Of a stretch of DNA of 46,115 nucleotides, positions 18,491 through 26,630 are shown in pieces. The stretch's first letter is position 1. Every line of letters starts with the position of its first letter. The notes beneath the pieces were generated by a model, which saw nothing but the letters and a program-made list of their open reading frames with translations, was not told the origin of the DNA and searched no databases. Origin of the DNA: an uncultured Pseudomonadota bacterium. Its GTDB lineage: Bacteria; Pseudomonadota; Gammaproteobacteria; Ga0077536. The stretch is taken from assembly GCA_902557415.1 (NCBI GenBank), contig CACEAA010000010.1, positions 1 through 46,115 on the forward strand, read 5' to 3'. The translations under genes were made by a program, and so were the position numbers.

Positions 18491-19007
18491 CAAAATGGTC
18501 CGCAAGCTAAATTTCCGTCGGTATTTAGTAAATAAGCACTACTTTTTACTTGCTATCGTCATGGTGACAGTAGGTTGCGCCAGTGTGAAGTATGTTGGGG
18601 AGCTAGTCGAGGACGAATTTGATACGCACTCACCATCCTTTAACTTTTTGAGTCAAAAAAAAATCGATCAGAAAGTAGCTGAATTTGAGAAAACAGTTTC
18701 CCGCTATGCAAAAAACTTGAAATATGGATACTTTCGCGAAGCCTATAGATGGGTGAAGCACCGTGATGGTAGAAGAGTAGTGCCACTGGATAAGAGTATC
18801 TATATGTACCGTATCCATAGTTATGAAGTGCTAAGCAGCTTTATGTCTGATAATGGCAGAGAAGCACGGGTTATGGCAAAAGTCTCTTTCTATGAGATTG
18901 ACACTGGAGCGCTCGTGGAGATTCTAGATGAGCAGATCTGGTGGTTTGCAGAAGTGGCGAACGAATGGTTTGTCGAAGCTTTTGTTCCTATCGAGACTGA
19001 GATATAG
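18480..19007 (+). CDS. Uncharacterised predicted lipoprotein
   Basis: I do not recognise this 175-residue protein. A basic start (VRKLNFRRYLVNKHY) is followed by a hydrophobic segment FLLAIVMVTVG and then Cys33-Ala-Ser, a passable lipobox, so an outer- or inner-membrane lipoprotein is likely. The rest is polar, with a helical stretch (residues ~58-80) and a beta-rich C-terminal half (EVLSSFMSDNGREARVMAKV, then IWWFAEVANEWFVEAF) that resembles small SnoaL/NTF2-like sheets. An excellent Shine-Dalgarno (GGAGG, nine bases before the ATG) lies inside the end of the folK-like gene, and the frames overlap by 11 bases, so it belongs to the folB operon. It converges with the folM-like gene. Confidence 0.75.
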   Translation: MYVSKMVRKLNFRRYLVNKHYFLLAIVMVTVGCASVKYVGELVEDEFDTHSPSFNFLSQKKIDQKVAEFEKTVSRYAKNLKYGYFREAYRWVKHRDGRRVVPLDKSIYMYRIHSYEVLSSFMSDNGREARVMAKVSFYEIDTGALVEILDEQIWWFAEVANEWFVEAFVPIETEI

Positions 19008-19017
19008 CGTCACTAAA

Positions 19018-19764
19018 TTAGGTATTAAGAGTCCGTCCTCCATCAACATTAAGTACGTGGCCGGTAACATATTCTGCTTTAGCTAGATAACTGACTGCTT
19101 GCGCAATATCGAATGGATTGCCAATTCTGGCCAGCGGTGTTGATGCTATCACGTCGTCTTGTACCGAGCGATTCTCGCTCGAAGCCCAAAGAATAGCACC
19201 AGGAGCGACGCAGTTGACTCTTATATCAGGGGCCAAGTCAAAGGCAAGAGCGTTGGATGCGGCCACTAATGCTGCTTTAGACGCGCAATAGGCAGAGTAG
19301 TTTTTTCTAGGATTTTCCGAATGAATATCTGTAATATTTATAATAGAACCTCGGGATTCACGCAAAAAAGGCATCGCTTCTAATGACAAAAAATATGGTA
19401 TTTGTACATTGATAGTGTGTAAAAGATCCCATAAGCGCTCGACGCTTTTACTTTCTTTTAAGGGTGTTTCCAAAAAGGTGGAGGCATTATTGACTAATAG
19501 ACTTATTTTACTAGTTTTATCGACTACCATTCTTATCAGTTTACTAGCCGCATTTTTTTCTGCTAGATCTTGTTTTATAGTAAGGGCCGAATTTGGGCGC
19601 TTTTTATTTAAATCTTTTTCAAGCTGATAGGCTTCGTCGATCGATGTATGATGGTGTATAACGATTTGGTAACCATCCGCGTGAAGTTGTTCTGCTATTG
19701 CGGCGCCGACTCTTTTTGCAGCGCCAGTGATTAGCGCTACAGGTTGATGTATTTTAGTATTAAT
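19018..19764 (-). CDS. folM: SDR-family pteridine reductase, FolM-like (ATT start inferred)
   Basis: This short-chain dehydrogenase has the pteridine-reductase style NADPH motif VALITGAAKRVG (TGxxxRxG), then NNAS, an active-site Tyr-Lys pair in SAYCASKAA, and the C-terminal YVTGHVLNVDGG. FolM reduces dihydromonapterin or dihydrofolate. From the first ATG (19530) the protein would have only 170 residues and would lack the whole cofactor-binding motif, yet the frame is open and conserved far upstream. No ATG, GTG or TTG exists in frame above that motif. An ATT at 19762-19764 has a strong Shine-Dalgarno (GAGGAG) nine bases before it and gives 248 residues, a normal length. It lies opposite the folB/folK-like operon and 48 bases from divergent midA. 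Confidence 0.85.
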   Translation of the reverse strand: MNTKIHQPVALITGAAKRVGAAIAEQLHADGYQIVIHHHTSIDEAYQLEKDLNKKRPNSALTIKQDLAEKNAASKLIRMVVDKTSKISLLVNNASTFLETPLKESKSVERLWDLLHTINVQIPYFLSLEAMPFLRESRGSIINITDIHSENPRKNYSAYCASKAALVAASNALAFDLAPDIRVNCVAPGAILWASSENRSVQDDVIASTPLARIGNPFDIAQAVSYLAKAEYVTGHVLNVDGGRTLNT

Positions 19765-19812
19765 TTTTCTGTTCTCCTCGAAACTATTACACGTACTACA
19801 AGCCGGAATTAG

Positions 19813-20991
19813 ATGAAAAATTCAGATCAGACTTTTAGCTTACAAGATATCTCGCCAAAAGGTCTAGAGCGGTCTCGGAAACTTACGAAGTTAATTGCGA
19901 GTGAAATTAGGGCTACTAATCAACAGGTAATTTCTTTTGATCGTTTTATGTCACTGGCTTTATACGCCGACTCACTTGGTTATTATGTTAGTGGCCGAGA
20001 GATTTTTGGTGCCAAAGGCGACTTTGTGACCGCCCCCGAAAGTGGCGACCTTTTCGGCTTTTGCGTGGCTGAGCAGTGCGCAGAAATTTTAGATTGGAAT
20101 GATATAGCTATTACAGAATTTGGAGCTGGCTCAGGAGCGCTGGCGGATACGATTATCCGTTACTTTGATGGGAAGATTTCGCCGAAAAATTTTAATTATT
20201 ACATTATTGAGCCAAGCCCATATCTTTCGAAGAGGCAAAAGATGCGACTGTCAAAAATTAACTCCCAATTGGTGGAAAAAGTTAAGTGGCGAGTGACTTT
20301 TCCTAATGAAGGGTTTTTTGGCGTTGCTATAGCAAATGAAGTTTTCGATGCCATGCCTGCACGGCGATTTACTATTCGTCATGGTGAAATACAGGAGCTA
20401 GGAGTAGCCTATGATGGCGAGAATTTTGTTTGGAGGCTAAAAGAATCTTCGGTAATACCAGATCTGATACGTGATCGAATGATGAACTATCCTGAAGGTT
20501 ACATAGCGGAGCATATAGAGGGACAGATCACCTGGTTTGAACAGCTCAAGAAATTTTTTAACTCTGGGGTACTTTTAGTTGCGGATTATGGATATGTCGA
20601 TAAAGAATTTTTTCATTTAGATAGATGCGACGGCACTTTAAGGTGCTACTTTCAGCATCATGTCCATGATAATCCTTTCCTGGCTATAGGTCTTCAGGAT
20701 ATAACTACGTCGGTTAATTTTTCTTATTTAGCTGAGTGCGCATTATCCGCGGGATTCAGGGTAGATGGCTTCACTTCTCAGGCAAAATTTTTGATAGGCA
20801 ACAAGCTAGACGACAAAATTGCGGCGTTGAGTCGAGGTGATAGTATTGATGCTTATAGACTGGCGCAAGAGGCAAAGCGACTAATTTTACCCACTCATAT
20901 GGGCGAGAGTTTTAAATTCATGGCATGTTCTAACGGGATTGATAAGACTATGTCTGGGTTTGTCGACAACGAACGCTTCCGGTTAGGATAA
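19813..20991 (+). CDS. Class I SAM-dependent methyltransferase, MidA/NDUFAF7 family
   Basis: This 392-residue protein belongs to the COG1565 group, whose mitochondrial member NDUFAF7 dimethylates an arginine of a complex I subunit. The SAM-binding segment is ITEFGAGSGALADTII (about residues 98-113). Family landmarks include SLGYYVSG near residue 55, GDFVTAPE near residue 70, IANEVFDAMPARRF near residue 175 and LLVADYGY near residue 255. The bacterial role is not established. The uppP-msrA fusion starts two bases after its stop, so the two are surely co-transcribed. It is divergent from the folM-like gene. Confidence 0.92.
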   Translation: MKNSDQTFSLQDISPKGLERSRKLTKLIASEIRATNQQVISFDRFMSLALYADSLGYYVSGREIFGAKGDFVTAPESGDLFGFCVAEQCAEILDWNDIAITEFGAGSGALADTIIRYFDGKISPKNFNYYIIEPSPYLSKRQKMRLSKINSQLVEKVKWRVTFPNEGFFGVAIANEVFDAMPARRFTIRHGEIQELGVAYDGENFVWRLKESSVIPDLIRDRMMNYPEGYIAEHIEGQITWFEQLKKFFNSGVLLVADYGYVDKEFFHLDRCDGTLRCYFQHHVHDNPFLAIGLQDITTSVNFSYLAECALSAGFRVDGFTSQAKFLIGNKLDDKIAALSRGDSIDAYRLAQEAKRLILPTHMGESFKFMACSNGIDKTMSGFVDNERFRLG

Positions 20992-20993
20992 AG

Positions 20994-22358
20994 ATGACAT
21001 TTTTACAATTAGTGACGCTAGCTTTTGTTCAGGGCGTTACCGAGTTCTTACCTATATCAAGCAGCGCTCATTTAATTTTAGTGGCCAAATTTACCACCTG
21101 GACTGATCAAGGATTGAGTCTTGATATCGCAGCTCATTTGGGCTCTTTAATCGCTGTGTGTGTCTATTTTCGAAAGGATATTAATAGTATTTGCCACTCG
21201 TGGTTTTCAAATAGACGGAAAAATTTGCAATGTGGTGACAGACTTCTTTCAATTTATTTGTTCGTTGCCACTTTGCCAATCGTGGTCTGTGGTCTGGTAT
21301 TTTATGATTTTATAGCCGCTGAACTTAGATCTGTCTATGTGATAGGGGTAATGACTATTTTGTTCGGACTAGTTCTTTGGGTCTCAGATGCTATTGGCAG
21401 TAAAAGTCGACTATTAGCTGCCATGAAATGGCGGGATGCGATATTGATAGGGGTAATTCAAGCTCTTGCCCTTATACCAGGAACTTCTCGTTCAGGGGTC
21501 ACAATATCGGCAGCTCTTTTGCTCGGTTTTTCTCGAGAAAGCGCGGTTAGGTTTTCTTTTTTACTAGGCATCCCAACAATTTTTGCGGCAGTGGTTTACG
21601 AGATTATCGGTGAAAGTTTTAGCATGGATTTGGGACAGTGGCTTACTTTAGGGGTTATGACCGTACTGTCTGCTATTTTTGCATATGGAGGTATCTACTA
21701 TTTTATTCGATTGCTCGATAGGATTGGAATGTTACCTTTCATTCTATATCGGATTATTTTAGGAGTTTTTATAATTACATTTTCAATGAATTTTAGCTCA
21801 ACGCATGCACTGAGTTCTACGGACGCCATGAAAAACACTAAAGTAGCTATTTTTGCTGGAGGCTGTTTTTGGTGTATGGAAGAACCTTTCGATTCGCTGC
21901 CCGGTGTGTATATAACTACAGTAGGATACATTGGGGGAACTCAGGAAAATGCAACTTACAGTGAAGTATCAAAAGGTCACACTCGTCACGTAGAGGCTAT
22001 CAAAGTGGCTTACGACGATTCGGAAATCTCATTCGCTCAACTTCTGGAGGTTTATTGGAAAAACATAGACCCTTTTGATGCGGGAGGGCAGTTTTGTGAC
22101 CGGGGTCGGCAGTACGCTAGTGTGGTGTATTTTTTAAACCAAGAACAAGCAAGTGAGACGAAGCGCCAAATAGAAGAGTTACAAAATTCAAGATTTCCGA
22201 ATAATGAAATTGTTACTGCGATAAGACCAGCAGGACAGTTTTATACCGCGGAGCCCTACCATCAAAACTACTATCTGAATAACACGGTTCGATATAAATT
22301 ATATAGATATCAATGCGGTCGTGACGCTAGATTGCGTGAGATTTGGACTGTGGAGTGA
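20994..22358 (+). CDS. Fused undecaprenyl-diphosphatase (UppP) - methionine sulfoxide reductase A (MsrA)
   Basis: One uninterrupted frame of 454 residues encodes two complete enzymes. Residues 1 to about 264 are UppP/BacA, which recycles undecaprenyl diphosphate for cell-wall synthesis, with its two motifs QGVTEFLPISSSAH and PGTSRSGVTISAALLLGFSR and several membrane helices. A short linker (NFSSTHALSSTDA) follows. Residues 279-454 are MsrA, with catalytic Cys291 in GGCFWC, the DPFDAGGQFCDRGRQY region and a C-terminal recycling Cys in YRYQCGRD. No stop lies between the domains. Internal ATGs at 21786 or 21828 could also start a separate MsrA, but neither has a good Shine-Dalgarno. The last helix plus STHA resembles a signal peptide with a cleavage site. 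The last 32 bases overlap the convergent cca gene. Confidence 0.92.
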   Translation: MTFLQLVTLAFVQGVTEFLPISSSAHLILVAKFTTWTDQGLSLDIAAHLGSLIAVCVYFRKDINSICHSWFSNRRKNLQCGDRLLSIYLFVATLPIVVCGLVFYDFIAAELRSVYVIGVMTILFGLVLWVSDAIGSKSRLLAAMKWRDAILIGVIQALALIPGTSRSGVTISAALLLGFSRESAVRFSFLLGIPTIFAAVVYEIIGESFSMDLGQWLTLGVMTVLSAIFAYGGIYYFIRLLDRIGMLPFILYRIILGVFIITFSMNFSSTHALSSTDAMKNTKVAIFAGGCFWCMEEPFDSLPGVYITTVGYIGGTQENATYSEVSKGHTRHVEAIKVAYDDSEISFAQLLEVYWKNIDPFDAGGQFCDRGRQYASVVYFLNQEQASETKRQIEELQNSRFPNNEIVTAIRPAGQFYTAEPYHQNYYLNNTVRYKLYRYQCGRDARLREIWTVE

Positions 22359-23517
22359 GTATATCATTAGCAAGCGCAATTTTCTTAATTTTGAGTTTCT
22401 TGGCAAATGAGTCCCCACTAAGATTTTGTTGGATCAGATCTCTTTTGTTTATGTTTTTTACAGCGTTGGTAATAGATAGAAGTTCTTTCGCAGAAACATA
22501 TGTATGAGCGTCTCGATCGATCTCTAGCTCGATTTCATATAGTAGTAGTAGTTTAGGAAACAGGTGGTCATTCTTAAAGGCGCCAACTAAATCGAGCAAG
22601 TGTATGACTTTACTACCTAACTTCGGTGTAAATTCTTTTTTTATAATCTTCAAGAAACTAGCTCTTTTAGCGATGAGTTTGAATTTTTTAGCCACCTTTA
22701 ATCGATCACAAAAAGATTCCATTTGTTCGTGCGTAAGTTCTTCATTTTCCTGATTATGTAAAAATAAAGCCCGAGAGAGAAGAGCGAAAATTAACTCGGG
22801 ATCTTGTTCGAGTCTATTTTTTTTATATAGCAGAGAAAGTATTTTTGTGTCTTGAGAATAAGATTCTTGGCTAAACAATTTAATAAAAAGTGAGTTAAAT
22901 TCTGGAAATAGTTTTTTCAAGGCTCGGCACTCGGCTAACACTTTAAAAAATATCAGCGGGTGATCTGTGACTATTGCTCTCTTAAATTCGGACCATACCC
23001 TCTCTTCTTTTAATTCCGAGAGTTGATTTTTAGCCACCATGTCGAGCATTATGGCCATCGTTTTATCTGCAATCGAAAAGTTTAGCTTAGCCGCAAATCT
23101 CGCACCACGCAGAATCCTCAAGGGATCCTCTAAGAACGCTTCGGTTACATGTCTAAGGATGCATTTCCGTAAGTCACCAAGTCCACCGTATGGATCGATT
23201 ATGTTGCCCGATTCGTCTGATGCCATAGCATTTACGGTGAAGTCCCTTCGTGACAAATCTTCTTCTAAAGTGACTGATTCATGGGCTATTGCTTCAAAAC
23301 CAAGATAACCTTGGCCAGTTTTTCTTTCCAGCCTTGCTAGCGCATACTCTTCTTTGGTCTGGGGATGGAGGAACACAGGAAAGTCTTGCCCCACTCGTTC
23401 AAATCCTTTTTCTAGCAAGATATTCTCATTGGCCCCCACTACAACCCAGTCTGTGTCTTCTGGTGTTCTTTTTAAGAGCGAGTCTCTCACGGCTCCGCCT
23501 ACTTTATAGATCTTCAT
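22327..23517 (-). CDS. cca: CCA-adding tRNA nucleotidyltransferase
   Basis: This 396-residue class II enzyme adds or repairs the 3' CCA of tRNA. The nucleotidyltransferase head holds VGGAVRD, the metal-binding EDTDWV pair and the RRDFTVNAMA motif, then the primer-grip region DPLRILRGARFAAK (residues ~135-150). The C-terminal half is in the place of the HD phosphohydrolase domain of the E. coli enzyme, but the expected THDLGK segment reads SRALFL, so the extra phosphatase and phosphodiesterase activities are unlikely. Its 3' end overlaps the convergent uppP-msrA gene by 32 bases. The position near folB matches the Pseudomonas order. Confidence 0.95.
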   Translation of the reverse strand: MKIYKVGGAVRDSLLKRTPEDTDWVVVGANENILLEKGFERVGQDFPVFLHPQTKEEYALARLERKTGQGYLGFEAIAHESVTLEEDLSRRDFTVNAMASDESGNIIDPYGGLGDLRKCILRHVTEAFLEDPLRILRGARFAAKLNFSIADKTMAIMLDMVAKNQLSELKEERVWSEFKRAIVTDHPLIFFKVLAECRALKKLFPEFNSLFIKLFSQESYSQDTKILSLLYKKNRLEQDPELIFALLSRALFLHNQENEELTHEQMESFCDRLKVAKKFKLIAKRASFLKIIKKEFTPKLGSKVIHLLDLVGAFKNDHLFPKLLLLYEIELEIDRDAHTYVSAKELLSITNAVKNINKRDLIQQNLSGDSFAKKLKIKKIALANDILTPQSKSHAI

Positions 23518-23555
23518 GTTAGGCCGAAGTGATTATCTTTCCATCCGGATCATAA

Positions 23556-24548
23556 CTAAGTTCGATCGCGAAACTTGTAGTACGCAAGCCGACTATTATT
23601 TTTTGCGAGATATCCTGGCACGATTGAATCCATACTAGTTGGAATGATACCCAGTTGTGAAAGTCCATTCTCATCAGTACAGATAGACTCTACTTTTAAG
23701 GACCGTAAGTTATCTCTTGAGAATGGTTTCCCTGGACAATACTGCAAAATATTAGCCTGGATGGAGGATAGTCCTTCACCCAAAGGTAGAATCTTTTTCC
23801 TGTAACCTGCCACTTTGGCTATATACTCAACAATTTCTTTAAGGGTTAGTATTTCAGGTCCCGCAATATCAAATGCTTCCTGGCGCGCCTGCGGATTTTG
23901 TATTATTTTTAGTATTGTTTTTACAACGTCTCCGACATAAATTGGCTGGAGTCTAGTATGGCCCATAGCGAGAGGGAATATTGGGGGAGCAAGTTTTAGC
24001 AGGGTATGAAAACGATTTGTGAAGCTGTCCCGTGAACCAAAGATTACTGAAGGCCTGATTATAGTTACCTTAGTTGAGCTGGCGCATTTCGAATTCCTAA
24101 TTTGGGAACTTTTATCCGAGTTAGTAGCCAGTAATAATGCCTCAGCAGCTTTTTTTGAGCTTAGATAATGGCTAGCGTCAGATTTATTTGCGTTAAGCGC
24201 TGATATTTGCAGGAGCTGTGGAATATTAAGGTGCTCGCAGGCCTTTAACAAATTCTCCGCGATATCTGTGTGCACGGCCTTAAAGCCCTTACCATTGTCC
24301 CATTTTTCGTTCAGAATTCCGATAAGATTTACTGCTGCAACACATCCACAGAGTCCTTGACTCAAGGCTTCCTTGGTGAAATCTCTAATCACTCTGATTT
24401 CACTGTGTGGAAGAAGCCATAGATGTCGAGCATTTTCTCTTTTTCTTGTGAGGATTCGCACAGTATAACCATGCTTTATTAGTTCATTTGAGAGATAACT
24501 ACCGACGAACCCGCTTCCGCCTAAGATACCGATAATTGGTTTAATCAT
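23556..24548 (-). CDS. NAD(P)-binding protein, complex I NDUFA9/epimerase family
   Basis: This 330-residue atypical short-chain dehydrogenase/epimerase starts with a Rossmann motif GILGGSGFVGSYL (residues ~7-19). Landmarks are AVNLIGIL near residue 93, SALNANKSDASHYLSSKKAAE (with a Tyr-x-x-x-Lys-like YLSSK), IIRPSVIFG, and LQPIYVGDVV. This is the group related to the NDUFA9 accessory subunit of complex I. In bacteria the genes often stand alone and have no confirmed reaction. It lies 38 bases upstream of cca on the same strand and may share its transcript. Confidence 0.88.
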   Translation of the reverse strand: MIKPIIGILGGSGFVGSYLSNELIKHGYTVRILTRKRENARHLWLLPHSEIRVIRDFTKEALSQGLCGCVAAVNLIGILNEKWDNGKGFKAVHTDIAENLLKACEHLNIPQLLQISALNANKSDASHYLSSKKAAEALLLATNSDKSSQIRNSKCASSTKVTIIRPSVIFGSRDSFTNRFHTLLKLAPPIFPLAMGHTRLQPIYVGDVVKTILKIIQNPQARQEAFDIAGPEILTLKEIVEYIAKVAGYRKKILPLGEGLSSIQANILQYCPGKPFSRDNLRSLKVESICTDENGLSQLGIIPTSMDSIVPGYLAKNNSRLAYYKFRDRT

Positions 24549-24743
24549 TACTTCATATTCCGTAGATTTATTATATGTTGATCATACAAAGAGAATGGCG
24601 CCGTGTGGCTAAGCAGTCTCAATTGTAGGAAATAGTCCGATTAATTCCCCTATTTATAATCGCATATTAACCAGATACTTCATATTATATTTACTGAAAT
24701 TTATGTGTAATTAAGAGTTGAATTCATATTTCGGAGAGAATCT

Positions 24744-25304
24744 ATGAGTCGTGAAGGGCCTCAAAGTTTGGAAAGTGTAGTTTTGAGTAGGAGAACAATA
24801 CATTTATTTAAAAAAGAACAAGTAAGCGATGAATTGATTGAATGGGCGGCAGATATTGCCTGTTGGGCGCCAAATCACTTTTTAACAGAGCCATGGAAGT
24901 ACTATCTGCTGAGTAACAGACTCAAGGATCAAATTATAGATTTAAATTATAGGGAAAACTTATCCGCTAAAGGAGAGAGGTATGCTGAGGTAAAAAAGAA
25001 TAGATGGCAAAATATTCCTGGATGGCTAGTTATCACTTCTAAAAGAGCCAAAACCGAAAAAGAAGAGCGAGAAAATTATGCAGCGTGCTGTTGTGCCGCG
25101 CAAAATTTAATGTTGCTTTTATGGACTAGAGGCGTCGGCGTGAAGTGGACGACTGGCAATATTATTGAATCAATTGACTTCGCTAATATCATTGGATTTA
25201 CTGTGAACGAAGAGAAGCCGATAGGTATGTTTTGGTATGGATATCCTGAGACTATCGGTAAGCAGGTGCGTCAACCTATAAACAATGTATTACTCAGAGT
25301 ATAG
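24744..25304 (+). CDS. Nitroreductase-family FMN oxidoreductase
   Basis: This 186-residue protein resembles the YdjA-type nitroreductases: a short form with the FMN-contact start SRRTIHLFKKEQVSDE, then ACWAPNHFLTEPWKYY, a middle helix ENYAACCCAAQNLMLLLWTRG and the VGVKWTTG segment. Such enzymes use NAD(P)H to reduce nitro compounds or quinones; the true substrate is unknown. A Shine-Dalgarno (CGGAGAG) precedes the ATG. The gene stands alone after a 195-base gap, in which I see no clear element, and its stop is only 4 bases from the hemH stop on the other strand. Confidence 0.87.
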   Translation: MSREGPQSLESVVLSRRTIHLFKKEQVSDELIEWAADIACWAPNHFLTEPWKYYLLSNRLKDQIIDLNYRENLSAKGERYAEVKKNRWQNIPGWLVITSKRAKTEKEERENYAACCCAAQNLMLLLWTRGVGVKWTTGNIIESIDFANIIGFTVNEEKPIGMFWYGYPETIGKQVRQPINNVLLRV

Positions 25305-25308
25305 GCTC

Positions 25309-26400
25309 CTATTTACTAGCCCCGGCTTTTAACGCCCTTTCGGCCGATTTCTCTAGAAGTCTTTTATCTGGTGGATCGTCCCAGTTTGAAAGGTGTCTCT
25401 CCAAAATATCGTATAGCAAGTTTATTTGTTCGGTCGAGTCATTTAATGCAGCGATGTAGTTAATCCTGTCTCCACCATGCTCACGAAAAAGATTTTGGTT
25501 CAGTATGGAGATTTCTTCTAAAGTTTCGAGGCAATCTACCGCAAATCCTGGGCAAACTATATCAACATTCTTAATTCCTGCCGATCCCAATTTTTCCAAG
25601 GTTTTATCAGTGTATGGTTCTAGCCATTGCTTTGGACCAAAGCGAGATTGAAACGTTAATGTCCATTCTCTATCCGTTAAGCCAAGTTCTTCGGCAACCA
25701 TTCTCGTTGTCGCAAAGCACTGGCAGTGATAGGGGTCTCCCGCAAGGAAAGTATCTTTAGGGATACCGTGAAAAGAGAATAGAAGATGCTGGCCTTTATT
25801 GCCAGACTTCCACTGTGATCTAATTGATTCGGCGACTGCCGAAATATACAGTGGGTTATTATGGTAGTCTGATGTAAAGCGTAGCTCAGGTATCCAGCGC
25901 TGAGTTTTGAAATAATCAAAGACTGCGTCATATACTGAGGCAGTCGTGGCTGAAGCATATTGTGGATATAAGGGTAAAACCAAAATTTTTCGGATATTTT
26001 GTTGTTGTAAATCCTTTATAGCCTTTTGTATAGATGGCTCGCCGTAACGCATTCCTAAACTAAAAACCAGATTGGTAGAATTCGGACCTTCAAATTTCTT
26101 TCGAAGCTTATCTAGGATCCTTTCGGAAAAAACAAGTAAAGGAGAACCATGATCGGTCCATATACTTTTGTATGCTTTCGCAGACTTTCTAGGGCGCGTA
26201 TTAAGAATGATTCCATGTAGGATGGGTAGCCAAAGTAATTTCGATAATTCGACTACTCGATTGTCAGACAAAAATTCTGCTAAATATTTTTTTACTGCCG
26301 CGGTGGTGGGTGCTTTCGGAGTTCCAAGGTTACAGAGCAATACACCCACTTTTGGTGTGCGTCCGTGCTCGAAATTTTTCGTTCCTTTTATTACTGGCAT
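25309..26400 (-). CDS. hemH: Ferrochelatase HemH
   Basis: HemH inserts Fe2+ into protoporphyrin IX, the last step of heme synthesis. The 363-residue protein has the expected landmarks: VGVLLCNLGTPKAP near residue 19, GSPLLVFSERI near residue 88, LFSFHGIP with the metal-contact His near residue 205, YHCQCFATTRMVAE, LTFQSRFGPKQWLEPYTD and the late VCPGFAVDCLETLEEI with the conserved Glu residues. It is not linked to hemB, which is at 36701. Heme is in clear demand given the three c-type cytochrome and flavocytochrome genes in the window. It is divergent from the Nudix gene with a 230-base gap. Confidence 0.97.
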   Translation of the reverse strand: MPVIKGTKNFEHGRTPKVGVLLCNLGTPKAPTTAAVKKYLAEFLSDNRVVELSKLLWLPILHGIILNTRPRKSAKAYKSIWTDHGSPLLVFSERILDKLRKKFEGPNSTNLVFSLGMRYGEPSIQKAIKDLQQQNIRKILVLPLYPQYASATTASVYDAVFDYFKTQRWIPELRFTSDYHNNPLYISAVAESIRSQWKSGNKGQHLLFSFHGIPKDTFLAGDPYHCQCFATTRMVAEELGLTDREWTLTFQSRFGPKQWLEPYTDKTLEKLGSAGIKNVDIVCPGFAVDCLETLEEISILNQNLFREHGGDRINYIAALNDSTEQINLLYDILERHLSNWDDPPDKRLLEKSAERALKAGASK

Positions 26401-26630
26401 ATCAGTTTACCACTTGGTAAGTTGTATTCACTTGTATCCGAAGAGCCTTAACATTTAGATTATTTTTCCACATCGCTTAACCCACTATCACTTTCTTCTT
26501 TTTATAATACCCATGTTACGATAAAGTAATGCAATTAATCTTATAAATAAATGTAAGCTTTCCGTGTTACAGTTGGTTGGGTCCTACCGGCTAATGCAGC
26601 GCATCCGAGTTTGCACAAAAGGGGACTTAA

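Noticed and set aside
19018-19530. A 170-residue truncated SDR pseudogene starting at ATG 19530
   Set aside because: The frame continues upstream without a stop and encodes the missing TGAAKRVG cofactor motif, with a strong Shine-Dalgarno before an ATT codon; the gene is full length.
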